Assembly (NCBI GenBank): GCA_020633435.1
Contig: JACKDP010000005.1
Location: 186,001 to 250,000 of the forward strand
Source of the DNA: Myxococcales bacterium
GTDB lineage: Bacteria > Myxococcota_A > Bradymonadia > UBA7976 > UBA1532
Direction: 5' to 3'
DNA length: 64,000 nt
In this document: positions 27,101 to 35,293 of the stretch, one piece after another
Numbering within the stretch: the first letter of the stretch is position 1
Layout of the letters: the number at the start of each line of letters is the position of its first letter
Program-made: the position numbers and the translations under genes
Notes under the pieces: model-generated
What the model was told of the DNA's origin: nothing
Seen by the model: the letters and a program-made list of their open reading frames with translations, nothing else
Database searches by the model: none

Positions 27101-28763
27101 CGCGGTCACCCTGGAGCGCCTCGATCCCGCCGGGGCGGTGCTCGAGACGATCGCGCTCCCGGCCCCGCGGGTGCGGGCGGCGTGCGGCGTCTGCCCGGGC
27201 GCCCCGCCGCCCCCGCCGGACGCGACCGAGGACGACCTGCTGGGCGACGACGTCGTCGGCATCGCCGTCAGCCCGGACGGCGCCGAGATCGCGCTGGTGA
27301 CCGGCGGCGACTTCAACAGCTACGCGGAGGATGGCTCGGTGGGGTGCGGCGCCTCCGTGTGCGTGCTGCGCCGCGGCCCCGGGGATCGCCTCGTCCGCGA
27401 CGGGCGCCGCTCGGTCCGCTGGCGCGACGTGATCATGGGGGATCCCCAGCCGGGCTTCGCCTCGCTGGCCCTGCACGCGGACGGCGTACGCGGGTGCCTC
27501 GCGGCGTTCGGCCACGGCGCCCTCAACCTGTCGGGGGAGGGGTTCATCGACGGCCTGAGCCTGCGCCGCGACCAGGCGGATCGCGGCCGCTGCCGGCTGT
27601 TGCCGACGCCGACGGAGGTAGCGGTGGCCATCACGGGCGTGGACGGCGCGGTCTGGGTGCGCGGCGGATCGGGCCGCCGCCTCGCCGGGCCCTCGTTCAT
27701 CACCGCCACGGCGCTGAACGCCGACCGGCTGGTCACAGGCCATGTGGATGGCGGCGTGCGCCTGTGGACGCGGACGCCCCGGGCCGCGGTGGGCGCGGGC
27801 TGGCGTCCCACGGACGGGGAGCTGCCGGACGGGCCGGAGGACGCCTGGCTGGCCGGGCCGCGGGATGATCGGGGCGCGGCGCGGGGGCGGCTGGGGTCGT
27901 GGCGCAGCGGGGGCGAGGGCCTGGTGGTGGACGCGCCGACGGCGACGACGCTGCCGCTCGAGCGAGGCGTCCGCCCCCAAGACAATGAAACCATTGGAGT
28001 TTCTCCCGATCATCGCCTGGCCCGGGTGCGCCTGGGGCCCCTGGGCTACGTCGTCTGGCCCCTCGAGCCGCCCGGCCGTGGGCTGCGGGTCCCGCCGCTG
28101 CCCTGCGTCGTGGACCCGTCCCTGTCGCCGGAGGACGTCTGGCGCTTCGACCCCGAGCGGCCCTACCTGCTCAAGCAGTGCGACGCCGGCCTCTTCGAGG
28201 CCCCGGCCACCTGGGCGGCGGTCAAGGGGCGCCTCGCGGGCGTGGTGCGGGGGTGCCTGAGCGTCCGCCAGCGCGTCGACCTGCTGGGCGAGACGGAGGA
28301 GGAGGCCGGGCCGGGCGCCGCGGCCTGCCGGTCGCGGTCCCGCCCGCTGCCGGCCGTCGCGGCGCCGACCACCGAGGTGCCGCCCGAGGAGCCGCCGGTC
28401 GACAGCGATCCGCTCCCCGCCATCGCGACCGCCGCCCCCGACGCCGACCGCGCGCGGGACGCCCAGGCCCTCAACGTCCAGGGCATGCGGGCCCTTGGGC
28501 GCGGGGATCGGGTGGGGGCCGCCGAGCTCTTCGAGGCGGCGGTGCGCCTGGATCCGGCGCTGCACCTGGCCCGCTACAACCTGGCGTGCATGTACGCGCT
28601 GATCGGCCGCGACGAGGACGCCCTCGACATCCTGGCCGCGTTCGAGGAGGCGGGCTGCGACGACTGCCGGGCCCGCGTGGCCCGCGCCGGCACGGATCCC
28701 GACTGGGAGGGCCTGCGCGACAACCCGCGCTTCGTGCGGCTCACCGGCCAGCCGGTGCCCTGA
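24180..28763 (+). CDS. Caspase-like / nSTAND NTPase / transmembrane / beta-propeller-like / TPR protein
   Basis: 1527 residues from the ATG at 24180 (GGGGAGAAG ahead). Residues 1-260 are a peptidase C14 (caspase/metacaspase-like) domain: ALVIGVDAYR, His86 in IYYAGHG and Cys137 in VLDCCFAG. An nSTAND1-type NTPase follows, from FFGREAAIAEIVGRVE through the P-loop GASGVGKSS (329-337) and VLVLDQFEEMF. Near residue 700 is one transmembrane helix (LVATVLVTALVAAVGGVWLA), then an Ala/Arg/Glu-rich coiled segment. A long region of degenerate WD40-like strands runs to about 1400, and two TPR-like units lie at about 1440-1500 (NVQGMRALGRGD; LARYNLACMYALIGRDED). Family members are thought to be signal-triggered proteases or death effectors. 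The caspase/NTPase half is predicted cytoplasmic and the repeat half across the membrane. Trigger and target are unknown. Confidence 0.88.
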   Translation: MSGQGFQTSHALVIGVDAYRGGIAPLTTAVRDARGVARLLADAQGYEVATLLDEQATRAALLQALEVDLPARLGPDDRVLIYYAGHGAALDGDDGPEGFLLPQDAQGDTSTLLPMARVAAAVRALPCRHVLLVLDCCFAGAFRWSSMRSFAPRPTVLYRRRYERFVSDRAAQVLTSAAANQKALDVFDGLTIGQRPVVAGHSPFAAALIAGLNGAADVAGPSGEADGVITANELYQYVRDVVEGATEERGALQTPGLWPLPGHGRGEYVFRTDGPLVLPEDPRLDPGANPWRGLEAYGAEHAALFFGREAAIAEIVGRVEAAPLVCVLGASGVGKSSVVQAGVLPRLQRAGYALIGPVRPGSEPLATLGPALAAARAATAPTVLVLDQFEEMFTACRAPAERAAVLGLIAELVETTGKTRVVLTLRADFEAAFLATPLGPAIQAARCPVGAMTREALRQVVLGPADERALYFEPPTLVDRLVEDVALVPGGLPLLSFALSELYLRAVDRGEDDRTITEADYEAIGRVAGCLRRRAESLYVATDEAGRHALRRVLLRMIALEGGGVARRRVSLAELRAVDPEEDAQVEARLGDLTDARLLVRAPGHDGDPTFEPAHEALVLGWDRLVGWLDAEAAVLPLQRAVWRAARDWRDAGEPRGRLWNDDPRLPQARSLTEAQRNPVETRFLAASERWRLTRRRRGRALVATVLVTALVAAVGGVWLAGKEAAARRDAEAATDAERVARTAAQRSATAERLAKDDAQAAQKEAVSALGQARTQAIVATAAGTSDGGLAALLLAGLPGADAPPGAYEAALGLDAMELPLAVLTTLEAPVAGVAFSEDGGRVVAWAPPRAEVIEVATGLLVGAATWPGLDAARLSPAGDLLYLIHENGQIRSVKVAGEVTLPALPPAVEAAGAEVGWDWPAWDPRHSHVVVHPAGAVALADPRVGWTWGMPRPARGLVASPTGFWRSQASAGGAVTLERLDPAGAVLETIALPAPRVRAACGVCPGAPPPPPDATEDDLLGDDVVGIAVSPDGAEIALVTGGDFNSYAEDGSVGCGASVCVLRRGPGDRLVRDGRRSVRWRDVIMGDPQPGFASLALHADGVRGCLAAFGHGALNLSGEGFIDGLSLRRDQADRGRCRLLPTPTEVAVAITGVDGAVWVRGGSGRRLAGPSFITATALNADRLVTGHVDGGVRLWTRTPRAAVGAGWRPTDGELPDGPEDAWLAGPRDDRGAARGRLGSWRSGGEGLVVDAPTATTLPLERGVRPQDNETIGVSPDHRLARVRLGPLGYVVWPLEPPGRGLRVPPLPCVVDPSLSPEDVWRFDPERPYLLKQCDAGLFEAPATWAAVKGRLAGVVRGCLSVRQRVDLLGETEEEAGPGAAACRSRSRPLPAVAAPTTEVPPEEPPVDSDPLPAIATAAPDADRARDAQALNVQGMRALGRGDRVGAAELFEAAVRLDPALHLARYNLACMYALIGRDEDALDILAAFEEAGCDDCRARVARAGTDPDWEGLRDNPRFVRLTGQPVP

Positions 28764-28770
28764 CGGCCGG

Positions 28771-28799
28771 TTGACACGCCCCGGTCCCGTGCCTAGCGT
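28771..28799 (+). promoter_or_regulatory. Predicted sigma-70 promoter of the hslV operon
   Basis: A perfect TTGACA (28771-28776), a 17-bp spacer and TAGCGT (28794-28799, 3/6). The predicted start is about 28 nt upstream of the hslV ATG. It lies in the 70-bp gap after the caspase-like gene, so the operon should be independently transcribed. No CIRCE element is visible. Confidence 0.55.
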
Positions 28800-28833
28800 C
28801 CGGCGCCCCCAACGCCCCTGGAGCCCCCCCAGC

Positions 28834-29394
28834 ATGAGCGACGCCCCGGTCTTCCACGGCACCACCATCCTCGCGGTCCGCCGCGGCCGCCAGGTCGTCA
28901 TGTGCGGCGACGGGCAGGTCTCCCTCGGCAGCACCGTCATGAAGGGCCGCGCCGTCAAGGTGCGGACCCTGCTCGACGGGCAGATCCTCACCGGGTTCGC
29001 GGGGGCCACGGCCGACGCGTTCACGCTCTTCGAGAAGTTCGAGGCGAAGCTCAAGGCCTTCAACAAGAACCTGGTCCGGGCCGCGGTGGAGCTGGCCAAG
29101 GAGTGGCGGACCGATCGCTACCTGCGCCGGCTCGAGGCCCTGCTGCTGGTGGCCGACCTGGAGCGGACGCTGCTCATCAGCGGCACCGGCGACGTCATCG
29201 AGCCGGACGGGCCGGCCATCGCCATCGGCAGCGGCGGCAACTACGCCCTGGCGGCGGCCCGAGCGCTGATCGCCCACACCGAGCTGGACGCGCGCACCAT
29301 CGCCACCGAGGCGCTGCGCATCGCCGCCGGCATCGACATCTACACGAACGACCAGCTCGCGGTGGAGATGCTCCCCCGCGCTGAGGAGCCCTGA
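28834..29394 (+). CDS. hslV: HslV, peptidase subunit of the HslUV protease
   Basis: 186 residues. HslV forms the double-hexamer proteolytic core of the ATP-dependent HslUV protease. The start reads MSDAPVFHG then TTILAVRRG, so a nine-residue leader must be cut between Gly9 and Thr10 to expose the catalytic N-terminal threonine. CGDGQVSLG and IGSGGNYALAAARALI are family signatures. The stop overlaps the hslU start (TGATG), coupling translation of the two subunits. It is the first gene of a six-gene operon that continues into arginine biosynthesis. Confidence 0.97.
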   Translation: MSDAPVFHGTTILAVRRGRQVVMCGDGQVSLGSTVMKGRAVKVRTLLDGQILTGFAGATADAFTLFEKFEAKLKAFNKNLVRAAVELAKEWRTDRYLRRLEALLLVADLERTLLISGTGDVIEPDGPAIAIGSGGNYALAAARALIAHTELDARTIATEALRIAAGIDIYTNDQLAVEMLPRAEEP

Positions 29395-30803
29395 TGGACG
29401 TCCCGGCCTTCACCCCCCGCGAGACCGTCTCGGAGCTCGACCGCTACATCATCGGGCAGCACAAGGCGAAGCGGGCCGTGGCCATCGCCCTGCGCAACCG
29501 CTGGCGCCGGCGGCACGTGCCCGAGGAGCTGCGCGATGAGATCGCGCCGAAGAACATCATCATGATCGGCCCCACCGGGGTGGGGAAGACGGAGATCGCC
29601 CGGCGGCTCGCGAAGCTGGCCCAGGCCCCGTTCCTGAAGGTGGAGGCGAGCAAGTTCACCGAGGTCGGCTACGTGGGGCGGGACGTGGAGTCCATGATCC
29701 GCGACCTGACCGAGATCGGCATCCGGCTGGTGCGCGAGGAGGAGACCGCCCGCGTCGAGGCCGTGGCGCGGCGCGTGGCCGAGGACCGCCTCGTCGAGCT
29801 GCTGCTGAAGGAGCAGAGCGGCGGCGACGCCGACCAGCAGGCGCGGAAGTTCTTCGAGGTCAGCCCCGACGGCAAGGCCCAGACGGTGCAGCCAGCGGCC
29901 GACCGCAAGAAGGACCTGCAGCGGCGGCTGCGCGACGGCGAGCTGGACGAGAAGATCATCTCCATCGAGGTCAACGAGAAGCCGAGCGGCCCGATGATGG
30001 AGGTCCTGGGGGCCTCGGGGCTCGAGGAGATGGTCATCAACATGCGCGACGCCCTGGGCAACCTGGGGCAGGGCATGGGCGGCAAGAAGCGCGAGAAGCG
30101 CATGAAGGTCGTCGACGCCCTGGCGCTGCTGGTGGCCGAGGAGAGCGAGCGCCGCATCGACATGGAGACGGTCGTCCAGCAGGCCCTCGATCGGGTGCAG
30201 AACCAGGGCATCATCTTCCTGGACGAGATCGACAAGATCGCCGGCGGCGGGCGCGGCGGGGGCGACGGCGGGCGCGGCCCGGACGTGAGCCGGGGCGGCG
30301 TGCAGCGCGACCTGCTGCCCATCGTCGAGGGCAGCCAGGTGACGACGAAGCACGGCGTGGTGAAGACGGATCACATCCTCTTCATCGCGGCCGGGGCCTT
30401 CCACGAGACGAAGGTGGCTGATCTCATTCCGGAATTGCAGGGGCGCTTCCCCATCCGCGTGGAGCTGGAGAGCCTGTCCCAGGACGATTTCTTCCGCATC
30501 CTCATGGAGCCGCAGAACAGCCTCGTGCGACAGTACGAGGCGCTGCTGGCCACCGAGAAGGTGGCGGTGCGCTTCACGGAGGACGCCGTGCGCGAGCTGG
30601 CGCGGGTGGCCTTCCAGGCCAACGAGCGGCTCGAGAACATCGGCGCGCGGCGGCTGCACACGGTCATGGAGACGGTCCTCGACGACGTCTCCTTCCGGGC
30701 ACCCGAGATGCGGGGGGAGGCGGTGACGGTGGACGCGAAGGCGGTGCGCGACAGGCTGCAGGGCATCCTCGAAGACGAGGATCTCAGCCGGTACATCCTG
30801 TGA
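29394..30803 (+). CDS. hslU: HslU, AAA+ ATPase/unfoldase subunit
   Basis: 469 residues, close to the family length. HslU unfolds substrates and feeds them to HslV. Motifs: YIIGQHKAKRAVAIALRNRW at the N-terminus, Walker A GPTGVGKTEIARRLA, the pore loop GYVGRDVE, Walker B IIFLDEIDKIA, and the C-terminal EDLSRYIL that inserts into HslV to activate it. The insertion (I) domain between the two Walker motifs is present. The ATG overlaps the hslV stop, and the stop overlaps the argB GTG. Confidence 0.97.
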   Translation: MDVPAFTPRETVSELDRYIIGQHKAKRAVAIALRNRWRRRHVPEELRDEIAPKNIIMIGPTGVGKTEIARRLAKLAQAPFLKVEASKFTEVGYVGRDVESMIRDLTEIGIRLVREEETARVEAVARRVAEDRLVELLLKEQSGGDADQQARKFFEVSPDGKAQTVQPAADRKKDLQRRLRDGELDEKIISIEVNEKPSGPMMEVLGASGLEEMVINMRDALGNLGQGMGGKKREKRMKVVDALALLVAEESERRIDMETVVQQALDRVQNQGIIFLDEIDKIAGGGRGGGDGGRGPDVSRGGVQRDLLPIVEGSQVTTKHGVVKTDHILFIAAGAFHETKVADLIPELQGRFPIRVELESLSQDDFFRILMEPQNSLVRQYEALLATEKVAVRFTEDAVRELARVAFQANERLENIGARRLHTVMETVLDDVSFRAPEMRGEAVTVDAKAVRDRLQGILEDEDLSRYIL

Positions 30804-31672
30804 GCGCGGAGCCGGCCGCGCTCGCGGCGCTCCAGGCCAAGGCCGACGTGCTCGTCGAGGCGCTGCCCTACATCCAGCGCTTCCAGGGCGAGACGTTCGT
30901 GGTCAAGTACGGCGGGCACGCCATGGAGGATGAGGGCGCGCGGCAGAGCTTCGCCCGCGACGTCGTGCTCATGCGCTCCATCGGCGTGAACGTCATCATC
31001 GTCCATGGCGGTGGCCCGATGATCCAGTCGGCCCTGGCGCGCTTCGGGGTGAAGAGCGAGTTTCGCGCCGGGATGCGGGTGACCGACGACGCCACCATGG
31101 AGGTGGTGCGGATGGTCCTCGTCGGGCAGGTCAACCAGGACATCGTGGCGCTCATCAACCAGGCGGGCGGGCGCGCCGTGGGGCTGTCGGGCGCCGATGG
31201 CAACCTGCTGCGGGCCCGCAAGATGCTGGTGGGCGGCGAGGACGTGGGCCGGGTGGGCCAGCCGACGCGCGTCGATGACGGCGAGCTGCGGCTGCTGACC
31301 CGCGGCGGCTTCATCCCGGTCATCGCCCCGGTGGGGGTGGACGCCCACGGCAAGCCCTTGAACGTCAACGCGGATCTGGCCGCCGGGGCCATCGCCATGC
31401 ACACCATCGCGCGGCGCTTCATCCTCATGACCGACGTGGAGGGGGTGCGGGGCGCCGATGGGCAGGTCATCAACAGCCTGCCCGCCGCCGCGGCGCGCGC
31501 CATGATGGCCGATGGCACCATCCACGGCGGCATGATCCCCAAGCTGGACTGCGCCCTGGAGGCCCTCGACTCGGGCGTGGAGAAGGTCCACATCCTCGAC
31601 GGGCGGCAGCGGCACGCCCTGCTGCTGGAGATGTTCACCGACTCGGGCGTGGGGACCGAGATTGTCCAGTAG
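30800..31672 (+). CDS. argB: Acetylglutamate kinase
   Basis: 290 residues; phosphorylates N-acetylglutamate, the second step of arginine synthesis. The GTG start overlaps the hslU stop (GTGA). Motifs: FVVKYGGHAM and VIIVHGGGPMIQ (ATP phosphates and substrate), GLSGADGNLLRARK, and IPVIAPVGVD. An N-terminal helix (LVEALPYIQRFQGETF) of the sort found in arginine-inhibited hexameric enzymes is present, so feedback inhibition by arginine is likely. The gene is part of the arg portion of the operon with argD and argF; argC, argJ, argG and argH are not in the window. Confidence 0.96.
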   Translation: MSAEPAALAALQAKADVLVEALPYIQRFQGETFVVKYGGHAMEDEGARQSFARDVVLMRSIGVNVIIVHGGGPMIQSALARFGVKSEFRAGMRVTDDATMEVVRMVLVGQVNQDIVALINQAGGRAVGLSGADGNLLRARKMLVGGEDVGRVGQPTRVDDGELRLLTRGGFIPVIAPVGVDAHGKPLNVNADLAAGAIAMHTIARRFILMTDVEGVRGADGQVINSLPAAAARAMMADGTIHGGMIPKLDCALEALDSGVEKVHILDGRQRHALLLEMFTDSGVGTEIVQ

Positions 31673-32198
31673 CCTGCTCCTCACCGCCGGCCTCTCGGTC
31701 CTCTTCGTCGTCATCCTGCTGACCTGGCGGGTCTGGCCCGTCGCGCTGGGCCGGGTGAAGCCGGGCGACGACCGCAACCGCCGGCTCCTGAAGTGGAATC
31801 GCTACCTGCTGCGCCTCATGCGCAACACGCTCAAGGGGCAGATCGGCGTCGCCCAGGCGGGCTTCTTCAAGGATCCCATGGGGGGCGAGCACACCATCGC
31901 GACGTGGGCGATGGTGCCGACCCTCATCCCCGACGTGGAGTTCATCGCGCTGGCGCACCCGGGCGAGGACGGCACGCGCGTCGAGGCGGTGGCCGAGGCC
32001 GCGGCGCTGCGGGCCCTGCTGGGCACGGGCGTGCGCGACCAGGGCATGTGGGGCCACGAGGCCTGGCTGTACACCTGGCCCGCCGAGGCCGACCTGGACG
32101 CGGTGGTGCGCCGGCTCATCCCCGTCGCCGAGTTCCGCGAGCGCTTCGGCCTGCCCGCCGAGGCCGCCGCCGCCCCCGAGGCGCCCCCGCCCGGCTGA
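31662..32198 (+). CDS. Conserved-looking membrane-anchored protein of the arg operon
   Basis: 178 residues if the TTG at 31662 is the start, overlapping the end of argB by 11 bp. An N-terminal hydrophobic helix (LLLTAGLSVLFVVILLTW) is followed by a soluble domain of about 140 residues. That domain includes GQIGVAQAGFFKDPMGGEH and a C-terminal EFRERFGLP, and the end is Ala/Pro-rich. I do not recognise a family. Its place between argB and argD, same strand and overlapping, argues for co-translation with the arginine genes. It could be an assembly or membrane protein unrelated to arginine. The start codon is uncertain. Confidence 0.6.
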   Translation: MSSSLLLTAGLSVLFVVILLTWRVWPVALGRVKPGDDRNRRLLKWNRYLLRLMRNTLKGQIGVAQAGFFKDPMGGEHTIATWAMVPTLIPDVEFIALAHPGEDGTRVEAVAEAAALRALLGTGVRDQGMWGHEAWLYTWPAEADLDAVVRRLIPVAEFRERFGLPAEAAAAPEAPPPG

Positions 32199-32277
32199 CG
32201 GGCTCGCCCCCGGCGTCCCGCCGCGCTATCCTGGCTGCCTTTTCGCGCCAAGCCGGCGCCCCAAGGAGACGGTCAGA

Positions 32278-33489
32278 GTGAGCACGACGGCGGATCTGGT
32301 GGCCCTCGCGGGCCGCGTGATGACCCCCAACTACGCCCCCGCCCCCCTCGTGTTCGCCCGGGGCGAGGGCGTCTGGCTGCACGACACCGAGGGCAAGGCC
32401 TACCTGGACTTCGCCGCCGGCATCGCCGTGTCGGCCCTCGGCCACGCGCACCCCGCCCTGGTGCGGGCCCTCACCGAGCAGGCCCGCAGCGTCCTGCACG
32501 TGAGCAACCTGTGGCTCAACGAGCCGGCCCTGCGCCTGGCGGAGCGCCTGACGGGGCTGTCGTTCGCCGATCGCGTGTACTTCGGCAACAGCGGGGCCGA
32601 GGCCAACGAGGCGGCCTTCAAGCTGGCCCGCCGCTACATGCGGCTGGTGCGGGGCGAGGATCGCTACGGCTTCATCTGCATGGAGAAGAGCTTCCACGGG
32701 CGCACCTGGGCGGCCATCACGGCCACCGGGCAGGCGAAGTACCACGAGGGCTTCGCGCCCCTCGTGCCCGGCTTCAGCCACGTGCCCTTCAACGATCTGG
32801 CGGCGGTCGAGGCGGCCATCGAGCCGACGACGTGCGCCATCGTGGTGGAGCCGCTGCAGGGGGAGGGGGGCGTGCTGCCCGCGGCGCCCGGCTACCTGGC
32901 GGGGCTGCGCAAGCTCTGTGATGCCCATGGCATCCTGCTCATCTTCGACGAGGTGCAGACGGGCGTCGGGCGGACGGGCCGCTGGTTCGGCCACGAGCAC
33001 GCGGGCGTCACGCCCGACATCATGACGCTGGCCAAGGGCCTCGCCGGGGGCGTGCCCATCAGCGCGATGGTCTGCACCGAGGCGGTGGCCCAGGGCTTCG
33101 CGCCGGGGGCCCACGCGAGCACTTTCGGAGGCAATCCGCTGGCTTGCCGCGCGGGCCTGGCCGTCGTGGACACCATCGAGGCCGAGGATCTGGTGGGCAA
33201 CACCGATCGCCTCGGCGCGCTGCTGCAGGCCGGGCTCACCAGCCTGGAGGACCGGCCCGGCGTCATCATGGCCCGCGGCCAGGGCCTGCTGCAGGGCCTG
33301 GTGGTGGACACCGAGGTGCTGGATCGCGGGGCGGTGGTGGCCGAGGCGCGCCGCCTCGGCCTGCTCGTCACGCTGGCGGGCTACGACACCATCCGCCTGA
33401 GCCCGCCGCTGGTGGTGGGCCGGGCCCATGTGGAGCAGGCGGTGGAGCTGCTGGGGGCGGCCATCGACGCCGTCGCGGGAGGCAAGTGA
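32278..33489 (+). CDS. argD: Acetylornithine aminotransferase
   Basis: 403 residues, class-III PLP aminotransferase. GTG start behind AAGGAGACGG. Signatures: YLDFAAGIAVSALGHAHPAL, FGNSGAEANEAAFKLARRY, FHGRTWAAITATGQ, LIFDEVQTGVGRTG with the aspartate that contacts the pyridine nitrogen, and the Schiff-base lysine in IMTLAKGLAGGVPI. It converts N-acetylglutamate semialdehyde to acetylornithine and may also act on succinyldiaminopimelate. An 80-bp gap with a TATCCT box (32227-32232) lies upstream, so a weak internal promoter is possible. argF starts 2 bp after its stop. Confidence 0.95.
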   Translation: MSTTADLVALAGRVMTPNYAPAPLVFARGEGVWLHDTEGKAYLDFAAGIAVSALGHAHPALVRALTEQARSVLHVSNLWLNEPALRLAERLTGLSFADRVYFGNSGAEANEAAFKLARRYMRLVRGEDRYGFICMEKSFHGRTWAAITATGQAKYHEGFAPLVPGFSHVPFNDLAAVEAAIEPTTCAIVVEPLQGEGGVLPAAPGYLAGLRKLCDAHGILLIFDEVQTGVGRTGRWFGHEHAGVTPDIMTLAKGLAGGVPISAMVCTEAVAQGFAPGAHASTFGGNPLACRAGLAVVDTIEAEDLVGNTDRLGALLQAGLTSLEDRPGVIMARGQGLLQGLVVDTEVLDRGAVVAEARRLGLLVTLAGYDTIRLSPPLVVGRAHVEQAVELLGAAIDAVAGGK

Positions 33490-33490
33490 A

Positions 33491-34423
33491 GTGGGGAAGC
33501 GGGATCTGTTGACGCTGAGCGAGCTGTCGAAGCGCGAGCTGCTGGGGCTGCTCGATCGCGCCCAGGAGCTCAAGCAGATCATGAAGCTCGGCGGCCACCA
33601 CCGGCCCCTGGAGGGCCGCTCCCTCGCCATGGTCTTCGAGAAGGCGAGCACCCGCACGCGCGTGAGCTTCGACGTGGGCATGCACCAGCTCGGCGGCCGG
33701 GCGCTCATGCTCAAGCGCGACGACCTGCAGATCGGGCGCGGCGAGTCCATCCCCGACACGGCCCGCGTCCTGAGCCGGTACGTCGACGCCATCCTCATCC
33801 GCACGTTCCAGCACGAGACCGTCGAGATGCTCGCCCAGCACGCCGACGTGCCCGTCATCAACGGCCTCACGGACAAGACGCACCCCTGCCAGGTGCTCGC
33901 CGATCTGCTGACGTGCCAGGAGGCCTTCGGCGCCGGGGTGCTGGGGGCGCTGCGCGTCGCGTGGATCGGCGACGGCAACAACATGGCCCACTCGTGGATC
34001 AACGCCGCGCAGGTGCTGGGCTTCGCGCTCACGCTGGCCTGCCCGGCGGGCTACGATCCCGATCCGGCCATCGTGGAGGCCGCCTGCGCCGCGGGGGCCG
34101 ACGTGCGCATCTTCCGCGATCCGGCCGAGGCGACGGCGGGGTGCCATGTGGTCAACACCGATGTCTGGGCCAGCATGGGCCAGGAGGAGGAGGCCCAGGC
34201 CCGGCGCACGGCGTTCGCCGACTTCCAGGTGGACGCCGCCTTGATGGCGCGGGCCCGATCCGAGGCCATCTTCCTGCACTGCCTGCCCGCCCACCGGGGC
34301 GAGGAGGTGGCCGCCGAGGTCATCGATGGGCCCCAGTCGCGGGTGTTCGACGAGGCGGAGAACCGGCTGCACGCCCAGAAGGCGGTGCTGGAGTGGCTGA
34401 TCGGGGGCCGCGCCCCCGCCTGA
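33491..34423 (+). CDS. argF: Ornithine carbamoyltransferase
   Basis: 310 residues from the GTG at 33491, with GGAGG inside the end of argD. Carbamoyl-phosphate motif EKASTRTRVSF, the HPCQVLADLLT block, the ornithine-binding region around DVWASMGQEEE, and the HCLPAHRGEE cysteine loop are all present. It makes citrulline from ornithine. It is the last gene of the operon; a secreted-protein gene converges 3 bp downstream and no clear terminator is seen. Confidence 0.96.
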   Translation: MGKRDLLTLSELSKRELLGLLDRAQELKQIMKLGGHHRPLEGRSLAMVFEKASTRTRVSFDVGMHQLGGRALMLKRDDLQIGRGESIPDTARVLSRYVDAILIRTFQHETVEMLAQHADVPVINGLTDKTHPCQVLADLLTCQEAFGAGVLGALRVAWIGDGNNMAHSWINAAQVLGFALTLACPAGYDPDPAIVEAACAAGADVRIFRDPAEATAGCHVVNTDVWASMGQEEEAQARRTAFADFQVDAALMARARSEAIFLHCLPAHRGEEVAAEVIDGPQSRVFDEAENRLHAQKAVLEWLIGGRAPA

Positions 34424-34426
34424 CCT

Positions 34427-35284
34427 TCAGAGGTCGTCGAGGCTGGTGTCGAGGTGGGCGCCGGCCGGCAGGTCGAGCCGCGTCTCGTCGAAGGGCACGC
34501 CATGGGCGGCCCGCGTGACGGTGGAGACGGTGACCAGCGGCCCGCGCTTGCCCTCGTCGAAGGCGTACGTCTCGTGGCGCAGGGCCAGCTTCACGGGGCC
34601 CACCGGCTGCACGTCGCTGTAGACGACCAGCTTCTCGGGGCCGTGCTTCTGGTCCTTCCCCTTCATGAAGGCCTTGTAGCTCACGACGTAGCGCGTCGCG
34701 AGCAAGTGCCCGTCTTCCTTGGAGAAGTAGCAGACGTAGTAGTCGTCCGGGGCGTCGCCGGTGCCGGTGGCGTAGGTCACCTTGATGACGTCGGCGGGCG
34801 GCAGGCCGGCGGCGGCGGGGTCGTCGTCGACGCGGGTGAGCTGCACCCCGGGATCGGCCAGGACGAAGGGCAGCGCCAGGAAGTAGTAGGGCGTCAGGGC
34901 CCAGAAGCGGGGGGCGGCGGCCTTCGGATCGAAGGTGGACCACGCGCGCTCGCCGTCCCAGGCGAAGCGGCCCTGCACGGGCTCGGACATCTCGTGGTAG
35001 GCGCGGGAGGCCAGCAGGTCGATGACCTGGTAGGAGACGCGGCCGGGGCGGTCGCCGGTGGGGCGGTAGGCGTACTCGAAGGCCAGGGTGCGGCCGCCGA
35101 ACCAGGCGGCGAGGCCGCCCTGGGCGTCGATGGCCCGCTGGACGACGCGGCCCTCCGGGGTGGCGGCGAGGCGGGCGGCCCCCTCCGCGGCGCGGCGGGC
35201 AGGCTCCGCCGGATCCACGGGGCGGCGGGGCTGGGCGGCGGCGGTCGAGGCGACGAGCAGGGCGGCGAGGGCGATCAGGCGCAT
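34427..35284 (-). CDS. Secreted protein of unknown function, LolA/DUF-type beta fold
   Basis: 285 residues with a cleavable signal peptide (LIALAALLVASTAAAQ). The mature part alternates short strands with conserved-looking aromatic segments (VQRAIDAQGGLAAWFGGRTL; GRFAWDGERAWSTFD; FWALTPYYFLALPF; DDYYVCYFSKEDGHLLATRY). The opening AIDAQGG and the later strand pattern resemble DUF6503/LolA-like periplasmic lipid-carrier folds, but this is a pattern impression. There are no catalytic motifs. It ends 3 bp from argF (convergent) and begins 9 bp after the stop of the large membrane protein at 35294, so the two are probably one operon. Confidence 0.72.
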   Translation of the reverse strand: MRLIALAALLVASTAAAQPRRPVDPAEPARRAAEGAARLAATPEGRVVQRAIDAQGGLAAWFGGRTLAFEYAYRPTGDRPGRVSYQVIDLLASRAYHEMSEPVQGRFAWDGERAWSTFDPKAAAPRFWALTPYYFLALPFVLADPGVQLTRVDDDPAAAGLPPADVIKVTYATGTGDAPDDYYVCYFSKEDGHLLATRYVVSYKAFMKGKDQKHGPEKLVVYSDVQPVGPVKLALRHETYAFDEGKRGPLVTVSTVTRAAHGVPFDETRLDLPAGAHLDTSLDDL

Positions 35285-35293
35285 GGAGGCTCC

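Noticed and set aside
24003..29099. A 1698-codon minus-strand frame opposite the caspase-like gene
   Set aside because: Antisense to recognised protease and NTPase motifs; no domain of its own.
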